Both the position numbers and the translations under genes were made by a program. This document shows, in pieces, positions 34,696 through 44,246 of a stretch of 64,000 nt of DNA. The stretch's first letter is position 1. Each line of letters starts with the position of its first letter. The notes under the pieces are model-generated. The model made no database searches and was not told the origin of the DNA. It saw only the letters and a list, made by a program, of their open reading frames with translations. Source of the stretch: Flavipsychrobacter sp. (GTDB lineage Bacteria > Bacteroidota > Bacteroidia > Chitinophagales > Chitinophagaceae); the NCBI GenBank assembly GCA_017849575.1, contig JAFIGV010000015.1:124001-188000 (forward strand), read 5' to 3'.

Positions 34696-37602
34696 ATGAA
34701 ATTTAAGTTTTTTACTGCGGCACTCGCTCTGGCTGGGTTGCCCTGTTTTGCACAAGAACAACACAAAGACAATTATGAAAAGTCGGTTTTCGCACAATAC
34801 CGGTTGCTCAGCCCGTCTTTGAGAAGCAATACGCCAGGTACCCTGCAAAAGGTGCAGCAACATTTTCCGGGTATGATGGTGAGCCTCGATAAGCTTACGC
34901 AGAATTTTCATGATATTTTTGGTGGGTCCAGACCTGTAGCCGGGAGTACGCTATCCGCAAAAGTGCACAGCCTCTTTGCTCAGGATCTTACCGCTTTTGG
35001 TCTGAATGAATCTGAGTGGATTCAGACCGCAGAGGTACATGCGCCCAAGGCTGCTTTTGTGTCCTACAAGCAACAGATTAGCGGTCACGAAGTGGTTTTT
35101 TCGAGCCTCAAATTTAGATTTACTCACGGGGGGGATCTCCAGCGGATAACGCTGCGTAGCTATGGCGCCCCGTCGCTCTTGGCGGCAGCACCTGCCATCA
35201 GTGCTTCCGCAGCAAAAACAGCAGCAGAGCAAGATTTGCAAGGCGTACAGATTTCCGAAAGTACTATAGGCAACGACTGGTACTGGTTTCCGGTTCCCAC
35301 CACTACAGGGTATAACCTTCGGCCTGCTTATGTCTTCAACATCAAAGGTGCAGGTGAAAACCTCCCCGTAGATTTGACAGGATATGTGGATGGCATTACC
35401 GGCGAAGTATTGTACCGCACCAACAAGGTGAAAGAAACGATAGTGCATACTGTGAAGGGCGTGGTGTACAAACAAAATCCTTTGACCCCTGTGAGCACCG
35501 AGCCACTCTCCGATCTGAAGCTGATCATCAATGGTGTGAGTTACTACACGGATACTGCGGGAATGGTCAATATTCCAGGCCTTTCTGTTCCCGTGGCCGA
35601 CACGGGTCGCCTGGAAGGTCGCTGGTCCACCGTTCGGACAGGTAATGTGGTGATCTCAAAAGCCACTCCGAACCTGATCACAACCAGTGGAGCTACTTAT
35701 ATTTTTGATACAACACTGCCGGTAAGAGACCGTCACGTAAATGCCTATTATCATGTTACCCGTGTACATGATTTTATGAAGAACTTCTATCCATCGTTTA
35801 CGAACATGGATTTTTCTTTGCCTACCAACGTTGACCTTACAACAGGAACCTGCAACGCCTTTTACAATGGTACGTCTATCAACTTCTATGCAGCGGGCGG
35901 CGGATGTAACTCCTTTGCCTATTGTGGAGATATCATTTATCACGAATACGGACACGGAATATCAGACAAGTTCTATGGTTACTTGGGGCAGGGCACACTC
36001 AACAATGGTGCTTTGAATGAAGCCAACTCCGATATCTGGGGTATCAGCATTACTAAAGATCCGGTATTGGGCAAAGGCGCTTCCGGCGGCGGCGGTATTA
36101 TTCGCCGTTACGATCTCGCACCTAAGGTCTATCCTGCAGACATCATTGGAGAAGTGCATGCTGACGGGGAAATTGTAGCCGGTGCCTGGTGGGATGTTGC
36201 GGTCAATATCAACAGTGTGGACACCATGACTCAGCTTTTTACTGATGTTTATTATGACACGCCCGATGGACCTGGCGGTACAGAGGGTGCAGTATATCAT
36301 GATGTGCTGATCTCGGCACTGATCAACGATGATAATGACGCCAGCCTTTCTAACGGTACACCGCACTTCACTCAGATCGTTAATGCCTTTGCCCGCCATG
36401 GTATCTTCCTGCTGGGAGATGCAGCAATTGCCCATACCGAACTCGCGCATCAGCCTAAAAACACTACGATTACCGTAAGTGCCGACCTCACACTTTCCAC
36501 ACCGGCATTTTTTCAGGATATGCTCCTCTACTACCGCGCACGCGGCGGACAATGGGATTCTACGGTGATGACCCAGACTACCGGCAATACTTATACAGCG
36601 CAGATACCTGCACAGGCTCCCGGCACGCTTATGGACTATTACTTTGGTGTATTCGATAATCAATCTACTCTGAGCGCAGTGGCCCCCGATGGATATTTCC
36701 CTTCCATTGCTCAAGGTCAGATCACTATTCCGTTTCAGTTTGGTATTGGTATCGATGCGCGCAGCACCGTTGACTTTGAAACACCGCTTCCTTCAGGCTG
36801 GACGGTAGGAAACGGGCCCGGCGATGGTGCCACGAGCGGCATTTGGGTACAGGCTAAGCCTATTGGTTCATTTGTGAGCGGTATTGTCAGCAATACTCCG
36901 GTTCAACCCAATGCCGACCATACCACCGGCGCTCTCGGAAAATGCCTGGTGACAGGAAACGCATCTTCTACTACTGCACAGCCTGGCGTAGCCGATGTAG
37001 ATGGAGGAGCCACTACGGTAATCACCCAGCATTTTGACGTTTCCGGTTTTGATAAGCCAATTATTGAGTACTGGAGATGGTACAGCAACAATGCCGGCAG
37101 CAACCCAGGCACCGACTACTGGACCGTATTTGTTCGCGACTCTGCAGTATCGGGCTGGTCAAAGCGTGTGGACTATACAAAAAAGACAGATGCACACTGG
37201 CGTCGCCGCATTTTTGCTTTGAATGAATATATGTCGCCGGCGCAAAAAGTGCAATTGAAATTTATAGCAAATGATGCCCTGCCCAATAGTATTGTTGAAG
37301 CTGCGGTGGATGATATTGTTATCTACGATTCGGTAAAAGTGACATCCGTACAGGATCGAAAAGCGCTGAAAGCCGAGATTTTCCCTAACCCGGCAGGAAA
37401 TGCCGTACAGGTGAAGTTTTCAAGGCCGATCAGTGGTTATCTTTCTCTGCACGACCTTTCCGGAAAACAGGTACTCAGTATGGAGCTGAAAGAGAAGACC
37501 TTGGTTACAGTAGATCTTCAGACCGTGCCTTCAGGCGCTTATTTCCTAACCGTGAGTACAGATGGTTTTATTCAGTCGAAAAAGCTTGTCGTAAGTCACT
37601 AA
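34696..37602 (+). CDS. T9SS-secreted M36 (fungalysin-type) metalloprotease
   Basis: The 968-residue protein has a signal peptide, an N-terminal propeptide with FTP/PepSY-like segments (about 60-260) and a catalytic domain with the zinc motif HEYGH at 416-420. The third ligand is probably Glu442 in LNEANSD, and VHADGEIVAGAWWDV matches the fungalysin helix. Two beta domains (about 590-890) come before a T9SS sorting domain (IFPNPAGNAV ... VPSGAYFLTV). It is probably an exported proteolytic enzyme for protein degradation. A possible TTCGTTTG -7 element at 34686-34693 would make it nearly leaderless. Confidence 0.9.
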   Translation: MKFKFFTAALALAGLPCFAQEQHKDNYEKSVFAQYRLLSPSLRSNTPGTLQKVQQHFPGMMVSLDKLTQNFHDIFGGSRPVAGSTLSAKVHSLFAQDLTAFGLNESEWIQTAEVHAPKAAFVSYKQQISGHEVVFSSLKFRFTHGGDLQRITLRSYGAPSLLAAAPAISASAAKTAAEQDLQGVQISESTIGNDWYWFPVPTTTGYNLRPAYVFNIKGAGENLPVDLTGYVDGITGEVLYRTNKVKETIVHTVKGVVYKQNPLTPVSTEPLSDLKLIINGVSYYTDTAGMVNIPGLSVPVADTGRLEGRWSTVRTGNVVISKATPNLITTSGATYIFDTTLPVRDRHVNAYYHVTRVHDFMKNFYPSFTNMDFSLPTNVDLTTGTCNAFYNGTSINFYAAGGGCNSFAYCGDIIYHEYGHGISDKFYGYLGQGTLNNGALNEANSDIWGISITKDPVLGKGASGGGGIIRRYDLAPKVYPADIIGEVHADGEIVAGAWWDVAVNINSVDTMTQLFTDVYYDTPDGPGGTEGAVYHDVLISALINDDNDASLSNGTPHFTQIVNAFARHGIFLLGDAAIAHTELAHQPKNTTITVSADLTLSTPAFFQDMLLYYRARGGQWDSTVMTQTTGNTYTAQIPAQAPGTLMDYYFGVFDNQSTLSAVAPDGYFPSIAQGQITIPFQFGIGIDARSTVDFETPLPSGWTVGNGPGDGATSGIWVQAKPIGSFVSGIVSNTPVQPNADHTTGALGKCLVTGNASSTTAQPGVADVDGGATTVITQHFDVSGFDKPIIEYWRWYSNNAGSNPGTDYWTVFVRDSAVSGWSKRVDYTKKTDAHWRRRIFALNEYMSPAQKVQLKFIANDALPNSIVEAAVDDIVIYDSVKVTSVQDRKALKAEIFPNPAGNAVQVKFSRPISGYLSLHDLSGKQVLSMELKEKTLVTVDLQTVPSGAYFLTVSTDGFIQSKKLVVSH

Positions 37603-37622
37603 CCATAGTAATGCACCGAAAT

Positions 37623-37656
37623 AGCCGCTTCACAAACAATATTGAAGCGGCTTTTT
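37623..37656 (+). terminator. Rho-independent terminator after the M36 protease gene
   Basis: AGCCGCTTCA (37623-37632) pairs perfectly with TGAAGCGGCT (37643-37652), followed by TTTTT. It lies 20 bp past the protease stop and separates it from the porin gene. Confidence 0.88.
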
Positions 37657-37730
37657 CGTTGACAGAAACTGACGGCCACAAATTCATTTCGGTACGCTTT
37701 TTGTTTCCCTTAACACAATCCCGAAATTTT

Positions 37731-39242
37731 ATGAAGCACAGATCTTCCAGGTATAGACTTCTCCCCTTGGCATTCAGTCTTGGACTTTTCGTCAGTTTTT
37801 CCGCTGTCGCAAACGCGCAGGATATTAGCGACGCCTATCGTTATTCATTTATTGCACCGCAGGGTACCGCCAGGTCGCTGGGCTTTGGAAGCGCGCTCGG
37901 TTCGGTGGGTGGCGACTTCAGTAGTCTTAGTGTCAACCCCGCAGGCATTGGCATATACCGGAAAGGGGAAGTGATGTTTTCTCCAAGTCTTCGCTTTGGC
38001 CGTGTGGACGGAAGATATCTTGGAACCACCTCCGACGACGCTAAATCTGCGTTTAACTTTTCTAACCTCGGTATTGTTTTTACCCGGGCCCAACGGGGTA
38101 AACGTTACGAGCGTTCAAGCTGGAAAGCTGTTTCTTTTGGTATCGGTATTAACCGCATGGCCGACTTCAACCGGCGATACAGCTACAGGGGGTATATGAA
38201 AACAGATGGTGGTCCAAATAATAGCTATAGCGAGCTTTTTGTCAATGATGCCAGCCAATATCCCGGCGATGTCAATACTAACGGCACTTTAGCCTACCTT
38301 GGGTACCAGTCTTATCTTGTCAACTCCGACAGTCTGGGTTTCTACTCTCTGGCAAGTTCGCGGATCGGCCTTAATCAGCTCCGTTCCGTAAAAGAAGGCG
38401 GTGGCATGAGTGAAATGGTAATTTCTTTGGGCGGAAACTATGAGGAAAAATTAATGATTGGCGCTACACTTGGGCTACCCATCATTCGTTACACCCGCGA
38501 CGCATTCTTTCAGGAAGATGATGCCGGCGGCAACAATATGGATTACTTCGGCTCTTTCCGCTACACAGAATCGCTCAAAACCACTGGCATGGGTGTAAAT
38601 CTGAAGTTGGGATTGATCTTTAAGCCGGCCGACGCCTTTCGTCTGGGTGTGGCGGTGCATACGCCTACATGGTTCAGTATGAGTGACGACTTTAATGAGT
38701 CGCTCACGGCCAACACAGAAAACTATTACGGTACGGTATCGGTTCAGAATAACCCTAACCGATTCGACTATTCCCTTACCACTCCCTGGCGCGGCATCCT
38801 GAGTGCGACCGTTATGATGGGCAAGTATGGCTTCATCACTGCCGACTATGAGTATGTGGATTATAACACTGTTCGCTTCCGGTTTGCCAACGATTACAAA
38901 ACCGAAGAAAATCTGCGGAATGATATCCTACGCAGCACTTTTAAGGCAGCGTCTAATGTGCGCGTAGGGATAGAGGGGCGTCTGGACCAGTTCTTTATGC
39001 GTGGTGGATTCGGGTACTATGGAAGTCCGTATAAAAGCAGCACAAGCGATGCTAACCGGCTCGATATTTCCGCCGGTCTCGGTTTTCGCACCGAACATGT
39101 ATTTGCAGACATAGCCTATGTACATTCTACCCTGCAGCAAATGGAAACTCCTTACACTTTGCCTTACGTGCAGTCGCCCACAGCAACGCTGGATAATAAA
39201 CTCAATAACATTGTGCTGACCCTTGGTCTGAAGATGCGTTAA
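37731..39242 (+). CDS. OmpP1/FadL-type outer-membrane transport protein
   Basis: I choose ATG 37731, giving 503 residues with a clear signal peptide ending VANAQD; the frame extends to 37611 through the preceding terminator and is rejected. Conserved FadL-type blocks are present: ARSLGFGSALGSVGGDFSSL, then NPAGIG. About 14 beta strands are predicted. FadL-family barrels move fatty acids and other hydrophobic compounds; the substrate here is unknown. Confidence 0.88.
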   Translation: MKHRSSRYRLLPLAFSLGLFVSFSAVANAQDISDAYRYSFIAPQGTARSLGFGSALGSVGGDFSSLSVNPAGIGIYRKGEVMFSPSLRFGRVDGRYLGTTSDDAKSAFNFSNLGIVFTRAQRGKRYERSSWKAVSFGIGINRMADFNRRYSYRGYMKTDGGPNNSYSELFVNDASQYPGDVNTNGTLAYLGYQSYLVNSDSLGFYSLASSRIGLNQLRSVKEGGGMSEMVISLGGNYEEKLMIGATLGLPIIRYTRDAFFQEDDAGGNNMDYFGSFRYTESLKTTGMGVNLKLGLIFKPADAFRLGVAVHTPTWFSMSDDFNESLTANTENYYGTVSVQNNPNRFDYSLTTPWRGILSATVMMGKYGFITADYEYVDYNTVRFRFANDYKTEENLRNDILRSTFKAASNVRVGIEGRLDQFFMRGGFGYYGSPYKSSTSDANRLDISAGLGFRTEHVFADIAYVHSTLQQMETPYTLPYVQSPTATLDNKLNNIVLTLGLKMR

Positions 39243-39264
39243 GCAGCGATGATGATTTAAATAC

Positions 39265-39290
39265 AAGAGCCCGGAGGTTGCCGGGCTCTT
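39265..39290. terminator. Bidirectional hairpin between convergent genes
   Basis: AAGAGCCCGG (39265-39274) pairs perfectly with CCGGGCTCTT (39281-39290) around a six-base loop. It lies between the convergent porin gene and the lipoprotein gene at 39317, where it can stop both transcripts. Confidence 0.7.
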
Positions 39291-39316
39291 CTCCTATTGC
39301 TGTTATGAATAAACAA

Positions 39317-39808
39317 CTATTTTACCGCATACACACGGTAAGGAATATCAAACCATGAAGTGAAGCTATACAGCTTGTCATCAAACATAACGGAGCTTAC
39401 ATAGCTTTGACATTGAGCACTGGGCTGCTTTTCTTGTGTGAAACGAGGTGTTGCATCTGTTATTCTGATGGATCGTCTTACTGCCGGTACAGTAATGATC
39501 CAGTCATGTAGGTAAAATTTCGCGTTAAACTCGGGATAGTTATCCGGCTCCAGGCGAAAAGAATCTTCGCCCACGGCTATGCGCTGAATGTGTGCGCGGG
39601 TTATCCTCATGGTATCGATCAGCTTACTGAAGTTGGAGTTCTTTTCATAACGATGAAACACCAGTGTATCCGACTCATTTTCTGAAAAACCTACGTAGAT
39701 AACATGTGGTGCCAGGAAAGGGCAATCTTCATTCTTGTCTTTTGTGCAGCTTGAAAATGAAAAAACGATTGCTGCAGCCAAAGCCAGAAATGAACCGATA
39801 CGAACCAT
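39317..39808 (-). CDS. Small lipoprotein, function unknown
   Basis: The 163-residue product has a signal peptide and lipobox (SFSSC, followed by TKDKNEDCPF). The mature domain is beta-rich with two further cysteines. It is divergent from the sigma factor gene at 40262, with a 453-bp gap between. No family is recognised. Confidence 0.7.
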   Translation of the reverse strand: MVRIGSFLALAAAIVFSFSSCTKDKNEDCPFLAPHVIYVGFSENESDTLVFHRYEKNSNFSKLIDTMRITRAHIQRIAVGEDSFRLEPDNYPEFNAKFYLHDWIITVPAVRRSIRITDATPRFTQEKQPSAQCQSYVSSVMFDDKLYSFTSWFDIPYRVYAVK

Positions 39809-40066
39809 GTGTGTGCTATTTTAAGTGACTAAAATAGGTATTAAACGGAAAACTTGCACTATACAGCAACGACAATAAATATTTTTTGCTCTCCCTCCCT
39901 TCAAATGCTCGCAGACACCGTTGGATGAGTTTTGCGATGCACATGTTAATCGTCGGTTAATGGCAGACCAAGCTTTGCTGTCTTTAAAGAATTGGCCCAT
40001 ATTTGATCGGGTTGCTGGAAGAAGCAGCATAGCCCATACCCCCAGTCCCTTTTTCCTTAGTACATA

Positions 40067-40100
40067 GAACGGCCTTCGCTTGCGGAGCCGTTCCCTTTTT
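40067..40100 (+). terminator. Orphan terminator-like hairpin between divergent genes
   Basis: GAACGGC (40067-40073) pairs with GCCGTTC (40087-40093); CTTCGC/GCGGAG extends the stem inward, and CCTTTTT follows. No gene upstream reads into it on the plus strand. It may insulate the sigma gene or end a small RNA from 39830-40066. The rest of 39809-40261 shows no gene. Confidence 0.5.
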
Positions 40101-40114
40101 ACGGAGAGTGTGCC

Positions 40115-40122
40115 TATATTTG
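40115..40122 (+). promoter_or_regulatory. Putative -7 element upstream of the second ECF sigma gene
   Basis: TATATTTG matches TAnnTTTG exactly. The -33 region (about 40092-40096) is T-rich without TTTG. It would give a leader of about 135 nt before the sigma start. Confidence 0.4.
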
Positions 40123-40261
40123 AAAGTGGCCAGCCTCAGCTTCTGAGCACTACGGCCTTCTTGTTAAAACCAGGGGCGGCAGGAAAATAGGGTGGAATGT
40201 ACCCAACGATAGCCGTGCGGCAACAGTCTTTAACAGAGAACTTTTTAAATACCCATTATTC

Positions 40262-40837
40262 TTGCCGATAGCTTTGGCATATAGCGTACAAGGACAAACA
40301 AGCGAGTTACAGGAGCTCATACAGGGGTGCATGCGCAATGAAAGAGTGGCGCAAGAGAAAGTTTATAAACTTTTTTACCCCAGAATGATGGCGCTTGTAC
40401 GGAGATATATTGATCAGGATGTTCAGGCCGAAGAGGTGTTGAACAACGGATTCCTGAGAGCCTTTCAGAAAGTCGAACAGTACACCTTCCAGGGTTCTTT
40501 TGAGGGCTGGCTCCGAAAAATAGTGTTTCACTCGGTATCGGACTATGTGAAGCAGAATATAAAGTACAATGAGAAGATCGTACTGGCCGAAAAAGATCAG
40601 CTTATTCATAAAGATCACGCGGATCGGCTGTATTACAATCAGCTATTGGAATTGGTTCAAACCCTGCCCGGCGCAACCAGGGCGGTTTTTAATATGTATG
40701 TGATGGAAGGGTTTTCGCATAAAGAAATTGGCAGGATATTGGGCATAAGTGAAGGAACTTCAAAATGGCACCTGTCCGAAGGAAGACGAATACTCAAAGA
40801 CAAAATTGAGCGATTGAATTTGCATTTAAAAAAGTAA
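40262..40837 (+). CDS. ECF (sigma-70 family) RNA polymerase sigma factor, second copy
   Basis: The 191-residue protein has region 2 (about 28-100, with YKLFYPRMMALVRRYI and GSFEGWLRKIV) and region 4 (about 130-185, with LPGATRAVFNMYVMEGFSHKE and a helix-turn-helix). The conserved N-terminus SELQELIQGCMRNE lies upstream of the first ATG (40330), so translation must begin at TTG 40262 or TTG 40274. The frame stays open further upstream, with no ATG. The helix-barrel gene starts 12 bp after its stop, as in the pair at 7796-9443. Confidence 0.87.
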   Translation: MPIALAYSVQGQTSELQELIQGCMRNERVAQEKVYKLFYPRMMALVRRYIDQDVQAEEVLNNGFLRAFQKVEQYTFQGSFEGWLRKIVFHSVSDYVKQNIKYNEKIVLAEKDQLIHKDHADRLYYNQLLELVQTLPGATRAVFNMYVMEGFSHKEIGRILGISEGTSKWHLSEGRRILKDKIERLNLHLKK

Positions 40838-40849
40838 AATTTTATCCAC

Positions 40850-42760
40850 ATGGATAAAAACATGATCAATATCGATGAACTCGTAAAAAGCCGGCTTTCA
40901 GGTGGCGAGGAGTCTCAGGCTCCCGGCTCATGGCTCCGTATGCGCGAGTTGCTCGATCAGGAGATGCCTGAAAAGAAAAGGAGGGTGGCCGGATATTATA
41001 GCTGGCGCAGAACGCTTGGTGTGATGACGGGTCTGGTGTTGTTCTCTGCTCTCGCGGTAGGAGGCTACAATGCCTACAGGGCTACTCATTCGCCCGCGGC
41101 CGAAACGGCGGCTAACCCTGCAGCCTTAAGCCATGCTTACCGTTCCGGAAAATCAACTGTGAACCGTTCATTAGAACGGACACAAATGCCAGATGCTGCA
41201 GGTGTACAAAACCTGGCTGATCACAGCAATGCAGGCAACAATCCTTCCTCCCGCAACAACAACCAAGCATCGACAGCAGCTACCTCTGCAACGGTGGCCA
41301 ACAGCGATTATCCTGCTCAGGAAACGCATACGGCCAGTGCAGCTCCTCATGGCAATAACGAAAACGGCGATCTGACGGATACCCGCAAGCTTTCGTCCGG
41401 AACATTGTCCTCGTCGGCACCGGCTACAAACCTATATCAGTCGTCTCATGTCCGCAGCGGTAAGAAGATTAAGTCTATCATCGTTGCTACAGAAAATGAA
41501 GGCATAAAGAAGAAAGACATAGCGGTAGATAGCAAAAGATTGCAGTCTGAGACCACACAGGGAAATAACGCTCCAAGTTCAGAAAGCACGCAACATGGTA
41601 AGTTCACCGCTCTGAGCGTAAAAGATGCTTCCTTAGCAGCCGGAGCAGATACAAAAGAAACGAAGCCCACCACAAGGGAAACTATTTCTAATAAACCAGC
41701 GTTGTCTTCAGCGGCCGGAGCAACCAACAATTCCGGCAAGCTGAAAGACAATTGGCCAGCCCCCATACAACCTGATCGGGTAAGGGACACGCTTAAGAAG
41801 CTGACGATCGTGCAACACGTATTGGTTGATCCACTTACGTTGCATGCCCGGCTTGTGTCTGATACAATCTCGATCGATCACTTAATTGTAGAAAAGCCTA
41901 TAACCCTTGCGCAGGGTGGAGTGCTCCTGAGCGATGCTGCAGAAAACCCACCTGTTGCAGCACCCGCCGCAGCCCTGACCTCGGATGCATCAGCAGCCGG
42001 ATCATTGCAGCCTTTGTCGAATTTTAAAATAAAGTCGCGCAAAACCGATAACTGGAATGCACATAGTTTTGACGAGGTGGTTAAGGATGTAAAATTCCGT
42101 TTGGCACAGGTACGTTTCTACCCGGGCATTTCCATAGGGGCTAACTCCAATATTTTTGGTCAGAACAATCTTTCTGGTTTTCAGTTAGGCCTGTTTGGTC
42201 TGTTTACCTTTGGTGAAACTTGGAGTGCGATGGGTGAGCTGAAATACATCCATCGTTTCAATGGTGGCGCCCTCGTCAATGACGATTATACGGACATTTC
42301 TACCAAGCCGGGAATGCAGGCCAATGTGCGTCATTTCTTCCAGTTCACCTCATTGCAAAGCATCGAGATGCCGCTTGCTCTAAGGTATGCTGCCGGCAGG
42401 CTTAATCTGTTCGGTGGAGCAAACGTTGCTTACCATTTTGCTATCAATGCAGACGAGCAAACCGAGCACCCCAACGAGGCCGCGTATACCAAACAGGTAG
42501 GCACCGGACCGTATAAGACAAGCCCCGTAGTGCTGAGAGAAGATTTTAATGCTCGTTTTGCATTGGGAGGTCTTCTTGGGGCCAGTTACGAATTCTCCCC
42601 TTCGCTACAACTCGATCTGCGCGCTACAAAGAGTTTTTGGGACAATGGCTATGGTTTGGGTGCGGAAAAGGTGTCGCGCGAATTCTATGCGGCTCCTTCC
42701 ATTCAGATGTCGATCTTCTATCGCTTCAGTCAGCGTAATCAAATACCGAGAGCCAGATAA
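40850..42760 (+). CDS. Inner-membrane helix, long disordered linker and outer-membrane beta-barrel protein
   Basis: The 636-residue protein has a charged N-terminus (1-55, with SWLRMRELL) and one membrane helix (about 57-76). A Ser/Ala/Asn/Thr-rich linker of more than 300 residues (about 80-400) follows, then a C-terminal barrel (about 412-636) with alternating strands such as FQLGLFGLFTFG and AAPSIQMSIFYRF. There is no signal peptide. Order and neighbour match the 377-residue protein at 7796-8929, but the linker is far longer, enough to cross the periplasm. A sigma-regulating role is inferred from the operon and topology only. Confidence 0.75.
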   Translation: MDKNMINIDELVKSRLSGGEESQAPGSWLRMRELLDQEMPEKKRRVAGYYSWRRTLGVMTGLVLFSALAVGGYNAYRATHSPAAETAANPAALSHAYRSGKSTVNRSLERTQMPDAAGVQNLADHSNAGNNPSSRNNNQASTAATSATVANSDYPAQETHTASAAPHGNNENGDLTDTRKLSSGTLSSSAPATNLYQSSHVRSGKKIKSIIVATENEGIKKKDIAVDSKRLQSETTQGNNAPSSESTQHGKFTALSVKDASLAAGADTKETKPTTRETISNKPALSSAAGATNNSGKLKDNWPAPIQPDRVRDTLKKLTIVQHVLVDPLTLHARLVSDTISIDHLIVEKPITLAQGGVLLSDAAENPPVAAPAAALTSDASAAGSLQPLSNFKIKSRKTDNWNAHSFDEVVKDVKFRLAQVRFYPGISIGANSNIFGQNNLSGFQLGLFGLFTFGETWSAMGELKYIHRFNGGALVNDDYTDISTKPGMQANVRHFFQFTSLQSIEMPLALRYAAGRLNLFGGANVAYHFAINADEQTEHPNEAAYTKQVGTGPYKTSPVVLREDFNARFALGGLLGASYEFSPSLQLDLRATKSFWDNGYGLGAEKVSREFYAAPSIQMSIFYRFSQRNQIPRAR

Positions 42761-42783
42761 TAAAATCGTCTTATAAATAAGTG

Positions 42784-42817
42784 AGCGGCTGTTTCTGAGA
42801 GATACAGCCGCTTTTTT
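42784..42817 (+). terminator. Rho-independent terminator after the sigma/helix-barrel pair
   Basis: AGCGGCTGT (42784-42792) pairs perfectly with ACAGCCGCT (42804-42812), followed by six T. It lies 23 bp after the barrel gene stop. Confidence 0.88.
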
Positions 42818-42879
42818 GTGTGCGTGTTTCTGGTATAGGTGTAGGGCGAGAGATGGGGTACTACAAAAATCGGCCCTCA

Positions 42880-43650
42880 CTATTCATTGCCCATGGCCAC
42901 TTTCTTCATTTCCAGGGCAGCAGTACTCCCCACATATCGCTCAATTCTTTTTTCTACCAGGTAAATTACCGGTGTTAACAGAATGGCCATAGTGCCCTTA
43001 TACAGGTAGTTCATAATGCCAAATGCCAGAATCTGTTGCCAGGAAAAAACACCCCAAAAGGCAATAAACAACACGATATAACTATCTACCAACTGCGAGA
43101 CCAGCGTGGAGCCCGTGGCCCTCAACCATACCTTTTTTTCTCCGGTCACTTTTTTAATCTGATGGAAAATGGTAACATCTACCAACTGGCTTACCAAAAA
43201 GGCACAAAGACTACCGACAATAATACGCATGCCTTGTCCAAAAATGCCCGAGAAGGCAGCCTGCATGTCAGGAATGCCATTGCTCTGATTGATCGATACC
43301 CAAAAGCTGGCCGGGGGCACGCCAATGGCAAGAAAGTACATGAAGAAAGCGTAGAGAATTAGGGCGACTGCTGTGAAGGATATGCGTTTTACGGCCCTGG
43401 GACCATAATATTCATTGACGATATCGGTCATCACAAACTCAAGTGGCCAAAGCAATACCCCGCACGTGAGGTTGAAGCCAAGACCACTTTGACCAAAGAG
43501 AGTGAAGTTGGCAGGAGCAATGCCGAAAAGTTTTTCGAGTGAGAAAATTTTAGTGCCGATGCTTTCAGCGATCAGGGCATTGGCCACAAAAAAAGCCGAC
43601 ATGCCCAGAAATAGCTTCGTAGGCTTATCGCTAAGGATTTTATGGATCAT
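42880..43650 (-). CDS. Queuosine precursor transporter (YhhQ family)
   Basis: From ATG 43650 the protein is 256 residues with about six membrane helices. It has the YhhQ blocks VTDIVNEYYGPRAVKR, SQLVDVTIFHQIKK and STLVSQLVDSYIVLF. YhhQ imports the queuosine precursors preQ0/preQ1. The frame runs on to 43698 through a TTG but that part is not typical. It may be co-transcribed with the preceding small gene. Confidence 0.9.
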   Translation of the reverse strand: MIHKILSDKPTKLFLGMSAFFVANALIAESIGTKIFSLEKLFGIAPANFTLFGQSGLGFNLTCGVLLWPLEFVMTDIVNEYYGPRAVKRISFTAVALILYAFFMYFLAIGVPPASFWVSINQSNGIPDMQAAFSGIFGQGMRIIVGSLCAFLVSQLVDVTIFHQIKKVTGEKKVWLRATGSTLVSQLVDSYIVLFIAFWGVFSWQQILAFGIMNYLYKGTMAILLTPVIYLVEKRIERYVGSTAALEMKKVAMGNE

Positions 43651-43694
43651 ATAGTGGGGAAATTTTCCCCTAATATAGCACCACGCTCCAACAA

Positions 43695-44108
43695 TCAATA
43701 GCGGCTACTTCCGCCCGGCCGCACACCCGGAACCGGCACCTTAGGGTCATTTTGCCGGGCCGGGTACAATTTCATATAGTTTGGATAATTTCGCTCCGGA
43801 TAGAGATCGAGCGAGAGGCCATCAAGTATTTTAATTCTCGTTTTCCGAAAGTCTATTTTGCTCATAAAAGATGGAAGTTCGCGGGAACTTTGCCATCCCG
43901 AACTATCCACACTCCAAAAGACATACCCGCGGTTAGGATCATAAAAAGCATAGTAATCCGGAAAGTACACATACTTGCCTTTTGGGAGCGCATTGTTGTC
44001 TGTTTTTACAACGCGATTGCCTTTTGCGGAATTTTCCTGTTGTTTTTGCGCCAGCGCCGAAGTGGTAAGAAATACGCACACGAGAGAGGCTATTATATTG
44101 AGCTTCAT
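43695..44108 (-). CDS. Small secreted protein of unknown function
   Basis: The 137-residue product has a signal peptide (MKLNIIASLVCVFLTTSALA) and a basic, Tyr/Pro/Asn-rich mature part without cysteines. I recognise no family. It lies 45 bp upstream of the YhhQ gene on the same strand. Confidence 0.65.
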   Translation of the reverse strand: MKLNIIASLVCVFLTTSALAQKQQENSAKGNRVVKTDNNALPKGKYVYFPDYYAFYDPNRGYVFWSVDSSGWQSSRELPSFMSKIDFRKTRIKILDGLSLDLYPERNYPNYMKLYPARQNDPKVPVPGVRPGGSSRY

Positions 44109-44246
44109 AAGGTTCTGTTTTTATCTCAGAGAATAAAGATATACCAGCAACTACACTTGTGGAAAAAATCGACAGAAAAACAAATCAAACCTTATGATAT
44201 TATAACGCCGTGATATATTTTTGCTTGAATTATAACACACCCACTT

